The notes under the pieces were generated by a model. That model saw only the letters and a program-made list of their open reading frames with translations. It made no database searches and was not told the origin of the DNA. DNA of 64,000 nucleotides from Cheilinus undulatus (taxonomy: Eukaryota > Chordata > Actinopteri > Labriformes > Labridae), in assembly GCF_018320785.1 (NCBI RefSeq), contig NC_054867.1, positions 28,647,855-28,711,854 of the forward strand, given 5' to 3'. Numbering within the stretch: the first letter of the stretch is position 1; every line of letters begins with the position of its first letter. Shown in pieces: positions 23,831-44,200 of the stretch. The position numbers and the translations under genes are program-made.

Positions 23831-24540
23831 CTGGCAAGTCCAGGTCTTTGCTGTTATAGATCTTCTTATTGCTTACATGACCTGTTGTTACCCACTGTAA
23901 GAGTTCTATGCTTTATTCAGTTTTGTGCTCCCTCCTCTTTTCTTTACGATTATTCTTGGTGCCCAAATTACGTAGTGCACAAATTTCTTTTGTTAAGGTA
24001 AATAAAAGTTGTTATGATGTTAATAAGTCATTCAGCAGCAACAACACTGAATAAAACAAATTAAATGTATTGATTAATCATTCATCGTTGATGACAGTGA
24101 TAATGGTGAAATTAGATTTTACAGGGAGCCTGTACACAGAGGCTACAGGTATAATTAGATCTCTTTCCTAGCTCTTGTCAGTTCATTGTGCTGCAGTGGA
24201 CCAGCTGAAGAGTCTTTGGAGACAGCCTAATAAAAGAGATCTACAATAATCCAGCCAAGAGGTCAAAATCTATTGACTACTTTATTCCTTCATAGATCTG
24301 CAGGATATGTCTGATTTTTGCAATGTTATGAGGGTGAAAAAAAGGCCACCCACACGCTTTGTTTAATGTGGGAGTTGAAGGACATGCTGCATCCTAATCG
24401 AAAAAGAATTTCCAGGTCAAACATTAAATGACTATTAATCTTACTGACTGTGTGTGTAGAAATAGTCAAGTCATTTACTCCATCACAACTGTAAAACTTA
24501 AAGAAGTGAATTAATTATTAGTAAGCTGTTACAGTTTTCA

Positions 24541-25400
24541 TTGTGTCTGCAAGGCTGTGCATAAGGCCAACTGGGGGGCCCATGGAGGTCAGCAAAATCA
24601 TGGTCTATTGTAGAGTTAAACTGTGATAACCATATAAATATACCCAATACCTAAATAATAACCACTCTTAACAAAACACAGTAAATGTTTTTATATATTT
24701 ATGCAAGATGTAAAGCCTTCTTCAAAGTGTAAACCCCTTTTCTTAAACAAGAATTAAAAAGGGTTTAAACAGGCCAACAGTGGGTTAGAAGTGGCAAACA
24801 CAGGTTAACAGAGGCAACCAGTACATGAGACAAGGGAAAAAACAGGCAGGAAAATGGTGAAGATGGGTTACTGAAAAGTGGTAAAACGGGTAGAAAAGGG
24901 TATTAAAAAATGAAATGTAGTTAAGATTGGAAAAAATGAACATAACAGGTGACTAGAGGCAGAAAAGGGAAAACAGAGGCACAAAAAGTTGCAAAAATGG
25001 GTTATAGTGGCAAAAAGGGCAGTAGGAGGAGTGGCAAAAAAGAGCAGGAAATGTGGGGAAACATGATAACAAAGTGGCAAGCCAAAATGGATTAATAGTG
25101 CCAAACTGTGTTTAAAGTGGCAAAAGTGGTTTAATAGAGGGGAAAAAAAGTTGGTGGACACTGGTAAAAATTGATTCAAAGTGACAAAAACAGGCAAAAA
25201 ATATTGGTGGAAAGGGGTTTCAGGTGGTGAGAATGAATTTAAATTCGCAAAATTGGACAATGAAATAGTAAATGCATTTAAAATGGGCAACAATGTGCAT
25301 AAAAAGTGTTTAATATTGGCAAAATGGCTTTAACGTTGCATAAATTGGCAGGAGAATGTGGAAAAATAGAATTATTAAGTAGCAAAAACCATGTAAACCA
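24541..25400 (+). repeat. dispersed element with degenerate minisatellite array, copy 1 (5' end present)
   Basis: Starts with a GGGGGGCCCATGGAGGTCAG terminal block at about 24575-24594, then AACCACTCTTAACAAA. A purine-rich degenerate array follows, with roughly 24-30 bp spacing and units like GTGGCAAAAATGGGTT, to about 25390. It matches the minus-strand copy at 38010-39440. The other terminus is absent here. The 141-codon minus-strand frame inside it is an array artefact. Confidence 0.6.
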
Positions 25401-26029
25401 TATCAGGATAAAACCACCACAGCAGCCACAATTAATGCATTTATCAGACAAGAAACAATAATAGTAACAGTAACACAGCTCTCCATTAGAAACTCTCCTG
25501 TACTTTCTTGATCATAATATTCCATCAAAAACAGTCCCGCTGCACCAGGAAGAGTCCACACAACCTGAATCTAGAACATTTTGGTCCAAATACAGGATTA
25601 CATCCATAAAGACCCATGGACCAGTTTTGCATCATTTAAAAATAATTTGCCATTGTTGTTCTCAATAGTTCACTGTATTTGCAGTGAGGTTTTTTTTTTC
25701 CAGGCAATTATTAGTGATGCTATACAGAAAAATGTCTGCCAACCTTGATCCTTTTTGGAATCTCCTATTTGAAACATCTGGACTTTTCCTCATAAAACAG
25801 CTGTAAAATCCTCTTTCTCTTCTATTGTTATCAGTTTTGAACTTGGTCTGGCTCAGGCTTCATGCTTCGGTCCAGTTGAGTTTTCCAGCTAATATCTCCC
25901 AGCTACAGCCATCTGCAGGCCTCAGTTTCACTATAAATTTAGATTTTTTATTTTTTTTTATTTATTTATTTTTGCATTACTAAAAAGGAGTTACACAACA
26001 AATTGGGCAAAATGTGATTTCATGCCCCT

Positions 26030-27516
26030 CTCTGATGACTTTTCATCAGGTTTCCTGGCTAATGTCCCATCTAAAGTAGTAAAAGACCACTTCACTTATC
26101 TTGGCCTAACAATACCCGAAAACCAAAGTTGATATTCAAATTGAATTTTGCTGAGTTCTTCTCAACACTTAATAAAGATATAGCTAGCTGGAAAAGGGGG
26201 GACTAAGTCTACCCCTGTTCAAGTATTACTATTCAGCTGCTAACCTCAAAGCTTTAATGTTCTGACAGCAGGGGACCCCAAGTGCCTTGGCTCCAGGGAC
26301 TCCCCTTTGGGCTAGTATGGAGGCCAATTTAGTTGCCAGTTCTTCTCTACCAGATATGCTATTTTCAAAATTAGAGAAACCAGAATTTTCCAAGAATTTA
26401 AATTTACTGTTAAACACTCTGTCAGAATCTTGAATCAGGTCTGAGGCTTTCTGAATCTACCAGGTACCTCTGTACAAACACCAGTTTTTTAACCATTCCT
26501 TTTTACCTTCACAGTCAGACAGAGGTTATGATGCCTGGAGAGAGAGGGGTCTAGTCTCCATCGAGGACTTATAAACAGCATCCTTCAGTCAATTGCAAGA
26601 TAAATTTAATTTTTCACAGTTACATTTTTTCCTACCTGCAAGTAAGACATTATGTCCGATCTCACATCCATAATTTTGAAACCTTTCCATCAGAACATGC
26701 ATTTTTTGACATTCTAAAAAGCCCATGACTCCAGGCGTGTTATTTCCAAGCTTGTATGTTTTTTTTGATGAATGCACTTCAGCTCACACTGATGGAGGTA
26801 GGAATGCATGGAAAGAAGAACTAGGCACTCAATTATCTGATGATGTGTGGGAGAGAAGTCTGTCTATGATACATTCATGCTCTGTAAACAGTAGGCATCA
26901 GCTAATCAAGTTTAAGGTTGTTCATCGTCTGCATTATTCCAAAGTCAGACTGCATACATTTTATCCACCAATTTTACCACTGTGTGACAGGTGTAAAGTG
27001 TTGGAGGGTACGCTGTCCCATACATTTTGATTTTGCTCATCATTAACAGCATTCTGATCTAAAATATTTGACTGGTATTCAAAAGCTTACAACAGACCTC
27101 TCAAACCAGAATGTGGACTTGCTATCTTTGGCCACTCTCACCTAACTAAAGGGCTTCCAACATCCTTGAAACAGGCACTCATTTTGGCAATTATTGTGGC
27201 CAAGAGACTCATTCTTGGTGATTGGAAATCCCTCTCTCCACTGTCTTTTTATAAATGGGTTTCTAGTATGTTGTCGGTAATACAAGCAGAAAGATGATTT
27301 TTAAGGTCTTACTCAATAAAAACTTACTCTGCTATCTGGAATCCATTTCTTGTCCACTTGGACAAGGCCCATGTGGGATGAATATTGACTACATGCAAAC
27401 ATATTTCATCCATTTTATCTGTTTTATCTGTTTTCCTTTTTGCTAATTGATTTGTCTGAGCCCTGCTGTTTGTATTTATCTTTTTTTCATGTTGTTGTTT
27501 CTTGTAAAAGTTGAAA

Positions 27517-27520
<4 letters not shown>
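26030..27520 (+). mobile_element. 5'-truncated L1-type LINE, end of ORF2 and 3' tail
   Basis: Plus-strand frames preserve the C-terminal part of a fish L1/Tx1-like ORF2. A FKLNFAEFF-like stretch lies near 26135, and a 101-codon open frame follows at 26725-27027, with SVNSRHQLIKFKVVHRLHY and the cysteine-containing PLCDRCKVLEGTLSH. Frameshifts and stops elsewhere make it dead. The 3' end runs into CT and AT microsatellites at 27522-27571. The 5' part, including the catalytic reverse transcriptase core, is missing. Confidence 0.8.

Positions 27521-27521
<1 letters not shown>

Positions 27522-27571
<50 letters not shown>
27522..27571. repeat. compound CT/TA microsatellite
   Basis: About 18 CT units followed by TA units, abutting the L1-type LINE tail on one side and the MITE at 27580 on the other. 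Confidence 0.9.
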
Positions 27572-27572
<1 letters not shown>

Positions 27573-27579
27573 CATACAT

Positions 27580-28123
27580 AGTGCTTAACAAATTTATTAG
27601 ACCACCTGTCATATTTGTCTCAAAGACCATCCAGCATCATGAAGTGCTTTAATGCGGACTCCTTCATTTTCAGTGAGCGCTCCACGTTTTAGCATTTTGA
27701 ACAGGAATGAGGAATTTCAAACTGAATTCACCCAAATTTGAGCCGGCTCACTGGGCTTCTCTGAGAAGTCAGAAATGAATCAAGCATAACATTCAACCAC
27801 TAATACTCATTTTTCTGTTCAGGAATGCAAGTGAATTACTATAATTTGACATATTAATCAAGAAGTATTAATGTGCTTTACTATTTTTTCAGGCTTTTTT
27901 TTATAAATCAGCGAATTTGAAAATTCATGGATAACAATAATGATTATACTTTAGTATTAAAAATATATTTTGGGTTAAAGAGCTTCTACATATTGGTGTT
28001 TTAACCATTGCAGAAATATAAAAAATGATTTTGGTAATTACCAATGCTGTTAATTTAGGGCAGCTGTGGCATAAACCTTACTTTAGTTAGGGTTAGTGTG
28101 GTCTAATAAATTTGTTAAGCACT
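27580..28123. mobile_element. MITE with 26-bp near-perfect terminal inverted repeats
   Basis: The left end AGTGCTTAACAAATTTATTA (27580 on) is repeated inverted at the right end (28098-28123), through GACCAC. Total length is about 544 bp with no open transposase. The left flank is a TA-rich microsatellite, which fits TA-targeting Tc1/mariner transposition, but the right flank does not show a clean TA. Confidence 0.8.
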
Positions 28124-28229
28124 GCTTAAATCTGACAGTTATGGAATAAACTTCAGAGTGTTAACTTTTAGAGACACCTTGTTTGTGTTTGTATTCCAAA
28201 TGGTTCAAACACAGCATTCAGTTTAATTT

Positions 28230-28560
28230 GGGTGTACCTGGGCAGGAGCTTTTGACTCATTTCACCCAGAATACTACAGGGTTAAAAGAGGTCAAAAGGG
28301 GTCAAAAGTGATAGAAACAGAAAAAGTGTTGAAAGGTGATCAAAAAGGGGGAAAATGGTTTAAAGTCACAAGAATGGTTTGGAAAAAAGTGATAAAAATG
28401 AGTTAAAATCTGGCCAAAAGTGTGTAAAAACCAAAACCGTAAAAAGTGTGTAAAATTGCTGATAAGTGGCATCAAGATTAGCACTAATGCTACTGATCCA
28501 ACACACATTGATACCATCAATAAATCACATCTGGGGAGGGCCCATTGGTAATTTTCATTG
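28230..28560 (+). repeat. dispersed minisatellite element, copy 2 (3' end)
   Basis: A short array (AGGTCAAAAGGGGTCAAAAG) is followed by a unique terminal block with AGCACTAATGCTACTGATCC and CTGGGGAGGGCCCATTGG. The same block, reversed, forms the left side of the copy at 38010-39440, so this is a truncated copy keeping the other terminus. Confidence 0.55.
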
Positions 28561-29268
28561 GCTACATCTTCAGTTAGAATGAATTCACACCTTCACTGCA
28601 CATTAAAGATTAACAACAGGTGTTGGGTTCACAGGTTGTCCTGTTGGTCCCACACAAGAAAGGTCTTATGTTTAATTGATTAATTTTTCTTAAGAAGAAG
28701 TCAACATTTACATAGTAGAACCAGTAAGTTAATGTTTTACATCAGGTGGCAGGGATATCTCACCAGAAACTTCAAGATAAAGAATTGCCAAATGGGCAGG
28801 AATGTTTGTGTGGGTTGATGGTTTGTTACTTCCTAAACTCTCAAAGCTTGAATGTCTTTTCATTGTGCCTGTTACAGGGACCATGTAATAAAATCACAAA
28901 GCTGCCCTAGATTACCTCCTGGTTGAAGGTAATATAATCAAATAGATATTTTATGACTTTCATATAAAGTCTGTCTTCAGAAAGAAGATTCAGACTCCTA
29001 CACTGTCATGCAATCTCTGAGTCATGTGATTCTGAGTAAAAATCTGTGTCTAAAAATCTGTACAGCTTTAAAATATAAATATGACACAGAACACTTTTAA
29101 AACACTCTTAAAAACATTTATTTAAATGTCAGGGTGTCATCAATCAAAATAACTAATGCTTTATGCAAGACTCAAGTGCAGCGATACAAAATAAGATGAA
29201 ACATGGGTAAATTGCAGTAAGTGATATGTGAATGGGAAACTTTTGCTCATATGTTTATACTACTTGTG
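28560..29268 (-). other. mapkapk3 3' flank and 3' UTR
   Basis: No second gene is visible. A minus-strand AATAAA at 29117-29122 lies about 150 nt past the mapkapk3 stop and is the likely poly(A) signal. The rest is AT-rich spacer. Confidence 0.5.
29117..29122 (-). promoter_or_regulatory. mapkapk3: candidate poly(A) signal of mapkapk3
   Basis: AATAAA on the minus strand, the first canonical signal after the stop codon at 29269-29271. Confidence 0.5.
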
Positions 29269-37700
<8,432 letters not shown>

Positions 37701-38009
37701 TTGATTCATGCAGAAATGAGTGATATAGTTTACAAAAGTCACCAGTTTAGTCCAGTGATAGAGATTACGACGCTAAGACTACTACATGGGGCTACTCAGT
37801 GGCTAACTCTGCATAGATGTGTCTGTTTTCTTCAAGTAAAGCATGACTCATAGCCTGCATTGGTTTGAATATCAACTTCTTAATGTTTTTAATGCAGGTA
37901 TGAGAATGACTAAAACTATAAGCACTCTTCTTTTTAGTGTGCACGTGATTAAATTGGAGGTTGACTTAGACCAGTGAAGCAGGGCCATCTAATCTGCTGT
38001 TCTGTCCTT

Positions 38010-39440
38010 TTGGTTCCTAATAGCCCACAATGAGGGCAGGCCTGCCAGCAGATTTGGCTAGACCCCTGACAAAACCATTGAATGGGTCCTCCCCAGTTGT
38101 CATTAAAAAATGGAATCAATGAATGTGTGATGGATCAGAAGCGTTTGTGCTAGTTTTGCTGACACTTTTCATTATTTTGCACACTTTTTACCCATTTTTG
38201 ACCTATTTGTCTTAAATTTAAAACCCCTTTCCAACACTTTCCTGCCAGTTTTTGTGCCTTTGGACACATTTCCCCACTTTCCTACCATTTTGCCAATATT
38301 AAATCCTATTTCAAAACTGTTTTTATCCATGTTTTTCTCTTTGAAACAATATTGCCTCTCTTAACCAATATTTTCCACTTTTTTTTTTACCCTGTTTCAC
38401 CACATTTCTGTCCATTCAAAACCATTTTGCCACTTAATAAACCAGTTCCACCATGTTTTCTGCCCATTTATGCCACTTTTAACCCCTTCTGTTAGTCCAT
38501 TTCCCCACTTGTACTTATCGTTTTTGCCTCTTTTATACATTTGAATGTTATTTCACCATCCCTTCTGCCCATTTTTTTTTTTTTTTTTTGCCATTTGAAC
38601 CCATTTTGGCCTGTTTAAACCAACTGTTGTAACCTTTCAATCCTCTTTCACCACCTTCTCTGTCATTTTTTTCAATTTTACAGTATTTCCACCACGTTTG
38701 CTGCCAGTTTGCCACTGGACACATTTTCACAGCGCTTTCCAACCATGCTTTACCTCTATTAAGCCATTTCCCACTTTTATTATGTCACTTTAAACACTTT
38801 TTTTTTTTTTAAGATTTTATTTTGGGCATTGTGTGCCTTCAGTGGATAGAGGAGGACAGTGGATAGAGTCTGAAGAAAGCAGGGAGAGACATACGGCAAA
38901 GGGCCAAAGGCCAGATTTAAACCCCATCTGCGCACCCTAAACATGTTCTTGTCACTTTCAAATCCTATTTTAAAACATTTTCTACACATTTTTTAACCCA
39001 TCTTGCCCATCTTCACCAACTTTTGCCATGTTTTAAACCTATTTTACCATCTTTCTGCCTATTTTTGCCTCATTTAAGCCATTTTCCAATTTGAAACCTT
39101 TTCCATCACCTTTGCTCCCAGTTTATGCCACTTTCAACCCATTTCTTACCACTGTTAATACATGTGCCATCTTCAACTCCTGTTTTTGCATCTTCAAACA
39201 CATTTTAGCCACTTTTCTATTCTCTTTGACCACCTTTTTTCCCCATTCTGCCTCATTTTTTCCCAATTTATGCCACTATTAACCTATTTTACTACTTTCC
39301 CCCTATATATTTCCCAAGGCTATGTATTACAACATGAAGAAAAATTAAACATAAATATTTGTTGCTTTGTTAAGACTGGTTATTATGATATTTTCTGACC
39401 TCCATGGGGGCCCAATTTGGCTGGGCCCAAGACAGCTTTC
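38010..39440 (-). repeat. dispersed minisatellite element, copy 3 (both termini)
   Basis: The longest copy, about 1.4 kb, on the minus strand. One end carries the GGCCCCCATGGAGGTCAG block (about 39390-39415). The other carries the CTGGGGAGGACCCATT block and the TGATCCATCACACATT stretch (about 38090-38150). Between them lies a pyrimidine-rich (plus strand) degenerate array with units like CCATTTTTGCCACTTT. An unrelated repeat lies within it at about 38800-38940. No protein is encoded. Confidence 0.65.
38800..38940. mobile_element. SINE-like or short non-autonomous repeat
   Basis: A T-run is followed by AAGATTTTATTTTGGGCATT, then GAGGACAGTGGATAGAGTCT, GACATACGGCAAAGGGCC and a degenerate tRNA-B-box-like stretch (AGATTTAAACCCC). 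This resembles an abundant fish repeat. The class is uncertain. It interrupts the minisatellite array of copy 3. Confidence 0.45.
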
Positions 39441-41285
39441 CCCCTTTAACCCCTCATAGGCCTTGTATGGAGGGAAAATTTATAAACAATTTAAAGATGA
39501 TCCCAAAAAAGTGCAATGCAATCTGTGTCAACAGCTTTTGTAATACCTGTCAACATCAGGTAACATGGCCTCCCACTTATAAAAGTATAGAGGAGTACAA
39601 GTATCAGCCTACTGTAAATGGACATGTTATGTCATTATTAAGCCCCCATAATGACCTTAACATGTCAAGAAAAAAGTGGATCAAGTCCTGTAGACTATTT
39701 TTTCATTCTAGGTCCAGAAAACAGATATTTTATTTATTAGCTATGTTCATCTCTTTTGTTGCAAATAAGATAATTGATCAATGACAATTCTCTCTATGTA
39801 GTACATTTTGATGTTATAAAAAGCAGGATGATAAAAACACATACAAAGAGAGAAGAGGTGCTTTGCAAACAAGTGGTGAATTCCCACAGAAGCTCTGAAA
39901 TGCCATCAAATCAGTTAACCTTGTGATGAATGTAGGGTAATGCAATCTGGATTTGGGGAGACTATTATACCCATCAAAAGCCATGAAATCATTCAAATTT
40001 GACACAAGAGGTGTGGCAGCTACTGAAACAACAAAGTCAGACAGTTATCTATTTTATTCAAGACAGTTTTCCTGTGATAATGAGTGGTTTCCAGTCTTGT
40101 ATTCAGGAGTCTCAAATGTGAAAAACAAACTGAAATGGCCTTAATTTACCTGATTAATGTGGGCTATAGTAGCAGGGCATGCGGCCTGGGAGCAGCCCAA
40201 TATTTTATTTTTCTAAACTGCCCTAAAAAATCAAGCCTTTTTGAATCCAGATGATAAGAGTCAGTATTTTATTAGGACTTTATTATTAGATATTGAGAAA
40301 AATGTGTTTAAGCCTGAAAAAACAAAGGCAAATACACTGTTCTAACAAGAAATTTGATTTGGTTAAAAGAAGGATGCATGCACTAAGAGGGCTTCTGATT
40401 ATCTGATCAAAATGCTTGCTGATTTATGACTATTTATGGTTCTTCCACAGCTTTCAACAGAGTTGTGACTCACAGCACCCTATTTAAAATGCAGTTTTGT
40501 CTCTGCATCTTTTAACATCACCAGTGAGTATGTAGGAGAAAATAAAAGCAGAATATATCTGCATTTATGGATGGGAGTGCTTGTTGTTTTAGTGTTATCA
40601 AAACAGATTTAGCCTCATTTCAGAAGATCCTCCAGTCTTTGCTTTCTGCATGAGGTGTCACTACATTTCTCCATTTTCTATGGAAGTCTTAAAAGGACAT
40701 GCAGCCATCCAGTATCTTGACTTATTCATCTTGTTACTTTGAATAGCAATGCTGGTTAATGCAGGCTCTACAGAGGTAGAAAAATAAGTCATCATGGAAA
40801 AAACTTGTTGCTATCTCAGGATGATGACATATTTAAGACAAGTTTTAAAAGAAAATAACATTTTTCTACAAAACAGAGTAAAATAAACTATGAGAATGTA
40901 TTTAAAATCGTGGTTTTGTCATTTTCATCTCTCATTACATTTAAGACCAAATATTTTGTAATTGGTTGACACAAATGGTTCAGATGGATTTTGTTTTGCA
41001 ATTCGAGTTTAATTTTCAGCACAAGAAAAAATAATGATTAAAGATTAAATAAAAACAGCATAGCACAATATTAAAGCTAACTTTGCATATAGTGTGTTCA
41101 TGGCAGAAGACTGCATGAGATCTGACACAGTGTTTTCAGGTTATCAGTGCATCCATCTGTCTTCCAGCGTGATTTTTTAAGACATCAATGTGTAAATAAT
41201 CAGCTGAACAAGACCTGATTCAAACCATATCCAGCTAAAGACAGGTTTTGTTTCAGAGTAGCTGACTGTTCACTTAAGCTAATGC
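39441..41285. other. spacer and uroc1 3' flank
   Basis: No gene recognised. A minus-strand ATTAAA at 41008-41013, about 275 nt past the uroc1 stop, is the nearest plausible poly(A) signal; no AATAAA is closer. Open frames here show no family resemblance. Confidence 0.5.
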
Positions 41286-44200
41286 TCAGCCTTGCAGAGC
41301 TCTATCCAGCACATGCTCATCCTGGACGGGAAATGGCATGGTGACCCGCAACTGCCTGTTGTCCTCCATGGTGCGCTGGATGGTGTCGTAGGCGTTGGCA
41401 TTTCCAGACCAGCAGCGACGAGCCACCTGCAGCACATACAGACAGATTATAGCCGGGCACAGCTGTCATTTGACATCACTTAAACGAAAGTGAGAATCTG
41501 TCATGAGGCTCTTCTCTCACCCCGTTAGAAACGTCCCAGTTGAGCATCAGTCTGGCTCGATTGGCTGCCTCATCTGACCCATCCAATAGCAAACCGAAGC
41601 CTCCGTTCATCACCTCACCCCTGAGGGTTCAACATGAGACAGAGAAATAAACAAACTGGCATTGTTTTGATTTTCTAAATAGTTAGGAAAAGCAATGGCC
41701 ATTCACACAGATTTGTATCTTGAAGCAGTCAGCCTTACCAGCCAACACCACCACCATTGTGCAGAGCCACCCATGTGGCACCCCTGAATGCATCACCAAC
41801 AAAGTTCTGGACTGCCATGTCTGCACAGAGGAGATATTATGAGCCCCTTTCTATTCAGAAAAAAACTCATGCGTTGTTGGTTTAGGCTCATTAATATGAT
41901 GGGAGAATAGTTTGGAAGACATATTCCCACCATCACACAAAAACAGCTCTTTTCAAAGTTGCAGATGAGCTACATATAAACACAGACTCTGATAAACGAT
42001 CTGTTCTTGTGATTCTGGATCTCAGTACTGCTTTTGATACTGCAGACTATGACATACTGGGATTAGGCTTGTCCAATCCAGTCCTAAACTGGTTCAGAAC
42101 ACACTTACATAAATGGGAAACCTGTATCTATCAGAGACTTAGCCTCAAACAAAGTGAGTGTGATGTGCAAGCCAGTCTGGCAGCAGCCTGTTCATTGTCA
42201 TACTCTCATGACCGTTCACATGAGACCATCCCAGTATGGAAAACATACTAAATCTTTCAAATAAAAACATCAGACTATGCTTTTATGCTCCTGATGTTAC
42301 AATGTTACAGACACTTTTATCCAAAGTTAAGGACCTGACTGGGATTTAAACCATCAATCTCCCAGACAAAAGTCAGCAGAGTAACCCACTATGCTATCCA
42401 GCATCTCAGCTGGCAGCTGAGAGGAGGATCAGGAGGTGAGTGCGGAACTTTCTTCCAAGTGGTGCCAAACAAACCTGGTGACAGGGCTAACTCTCCATGT
42501 GACATCATGAGGGTAAAATCTGAGAATGGCTTGTTTTAGAACACATTTTCTGAAAGGTGGAAAAAGGGGGGAAGGTAATGGATTTTTCTGGTATTTGAGG
42601 GGATTGCGGACAGGCCAGGGGTACATATTTTTGTTAGAAAAGCCTGAAAAAGTGATTTTTGCATAATATGTCCCCTTTAAAAAAAAGGCGAGCTAACCGT
42701 CTGCTTACAGGACAAAAGCTCGTCCTCCATTGAAACATTCCAACTCAGTCAGTATAACTTGCGCAACTCCATTAGCTGTGTGAACTACGTAGATAATGTA
42801 TGTAGCTAACAGAGCTTTTTAGCCAGCAAAGCTAAAACTAAGCTCACAAACAGCTTTGTAAACTATGTATTTACATTATATGTGTAGCGAAGTTTGCTAG
42901 AGCTCATGTTGCTAATGTGCACATTGCTAAAATGCACATTGCCAAAGCTAATGTTGCTAAAGCTAATGGAGCTATGTAGCTACATAGCTAAATGTAGCTA
43001 AAGCCAAGCTCACAAAGCAGCTATGCAAACCATGTAGGTGTTAACTATGTAGTTACATTAGTTTTAGCTATGTTTGCAAAAGATCATACTTTTACAGCTA
43101 ACTTAACTACACTAGCTTATGTAGTAACGTTAATTACATAGTTAGCATAGCTTTGTTTTTGTGTGTTCTTTTTAGCCGATGCTAACAAACCTAAAGCAAG
43201 CCACTGTTCGTGTAACTATTCCTAGAACAGATCTATGCATCATTTAATCCCAGATAAGACCGCTGGCCTTTTTCGCTGTTTCATTTATGAAATGTTTCTG
43301 AGTCTGTGATGTTTGAAATGTGGTTATTTTATGAATGTAACTGCCAAACTTTGTTTATGAATAAAGTTGAATTAAAAAAAAAACATCCGGAATTGGAGAT
43401 ATTGGTAAATTATGGCACTTCCTCTCTGAGATATATGGTGTCTCAGATGAACAGTGCGCGAGTGGCTGCACTGAAAAAATGACCAGGATTTCACAATATC
43501 TAACGGTAATATTTTTGAGTAAATTACCATAATACCACTTTACAGGTTTTAACTGTAAAGTACACAGTATTTTATTGTAATTTTGAAATTTGTAGTGTAC
43601 ATTATTACCAGGATTTCCCAATATTTTACAGTAATATTTCACAGTAAATTACCAAAACTACTTCACAGTATTTTCCTGTGAAATAATTCACAGGAAAATA
43701 CTGTGAACTTAGTGTAAAGGCCATGCAATTAGTAGCCAGTAATTTACTGTGAATTTACAAGGACTTTTTTTTTTTTTAGTGTGTTGGAAATGTACGGTCT
43801 CCTACAGCCTGGCGGCCACATCTTACTATGTGCTCTTTCCCCCAAGGTTCTGTTCTCAAACCCACATTGTTTAATCTTTATAGGCTTTCACTAGCACATT
43901 TTATTCAGAACTTCAAAACAAATGGGTGGAATTACACAGATGAATCTCTTCAAAAAAAAAAAAAAAAAAAAAAAGACAACTTGCACATGTTGTCACATTT
44001 TTGTATTTTCAGTATCTCAATCTTAACTTGTCTTAACTTTTATTAATTTAAGAAGGACAAAAAGAAGAAAAAATATATTTTGGCTCAGGGAATCATGTAC
44101 AAAAAAACTTAACTAATCTTGGTTTTATGTCTTTAAATAGCAAGATACAAAGCAAATATTTTGACATAACTATGGTCTGTTTGACTTTTCCCCAGGCCTA

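Noticed and set aside
24868-25293. 141-codon minus-strand open frame rich in Phe, Leu and Pro
   Set aside because: It is a by-product of the degenerate minisatellite array on the opposite strand, not a gene.
42335-42410. tRNA-like stretch with a B-box-like GGGATTTAAACC
   Set aside because: No A box or cloverleaf could be folded; it resembles an abundant fish repeat instead.
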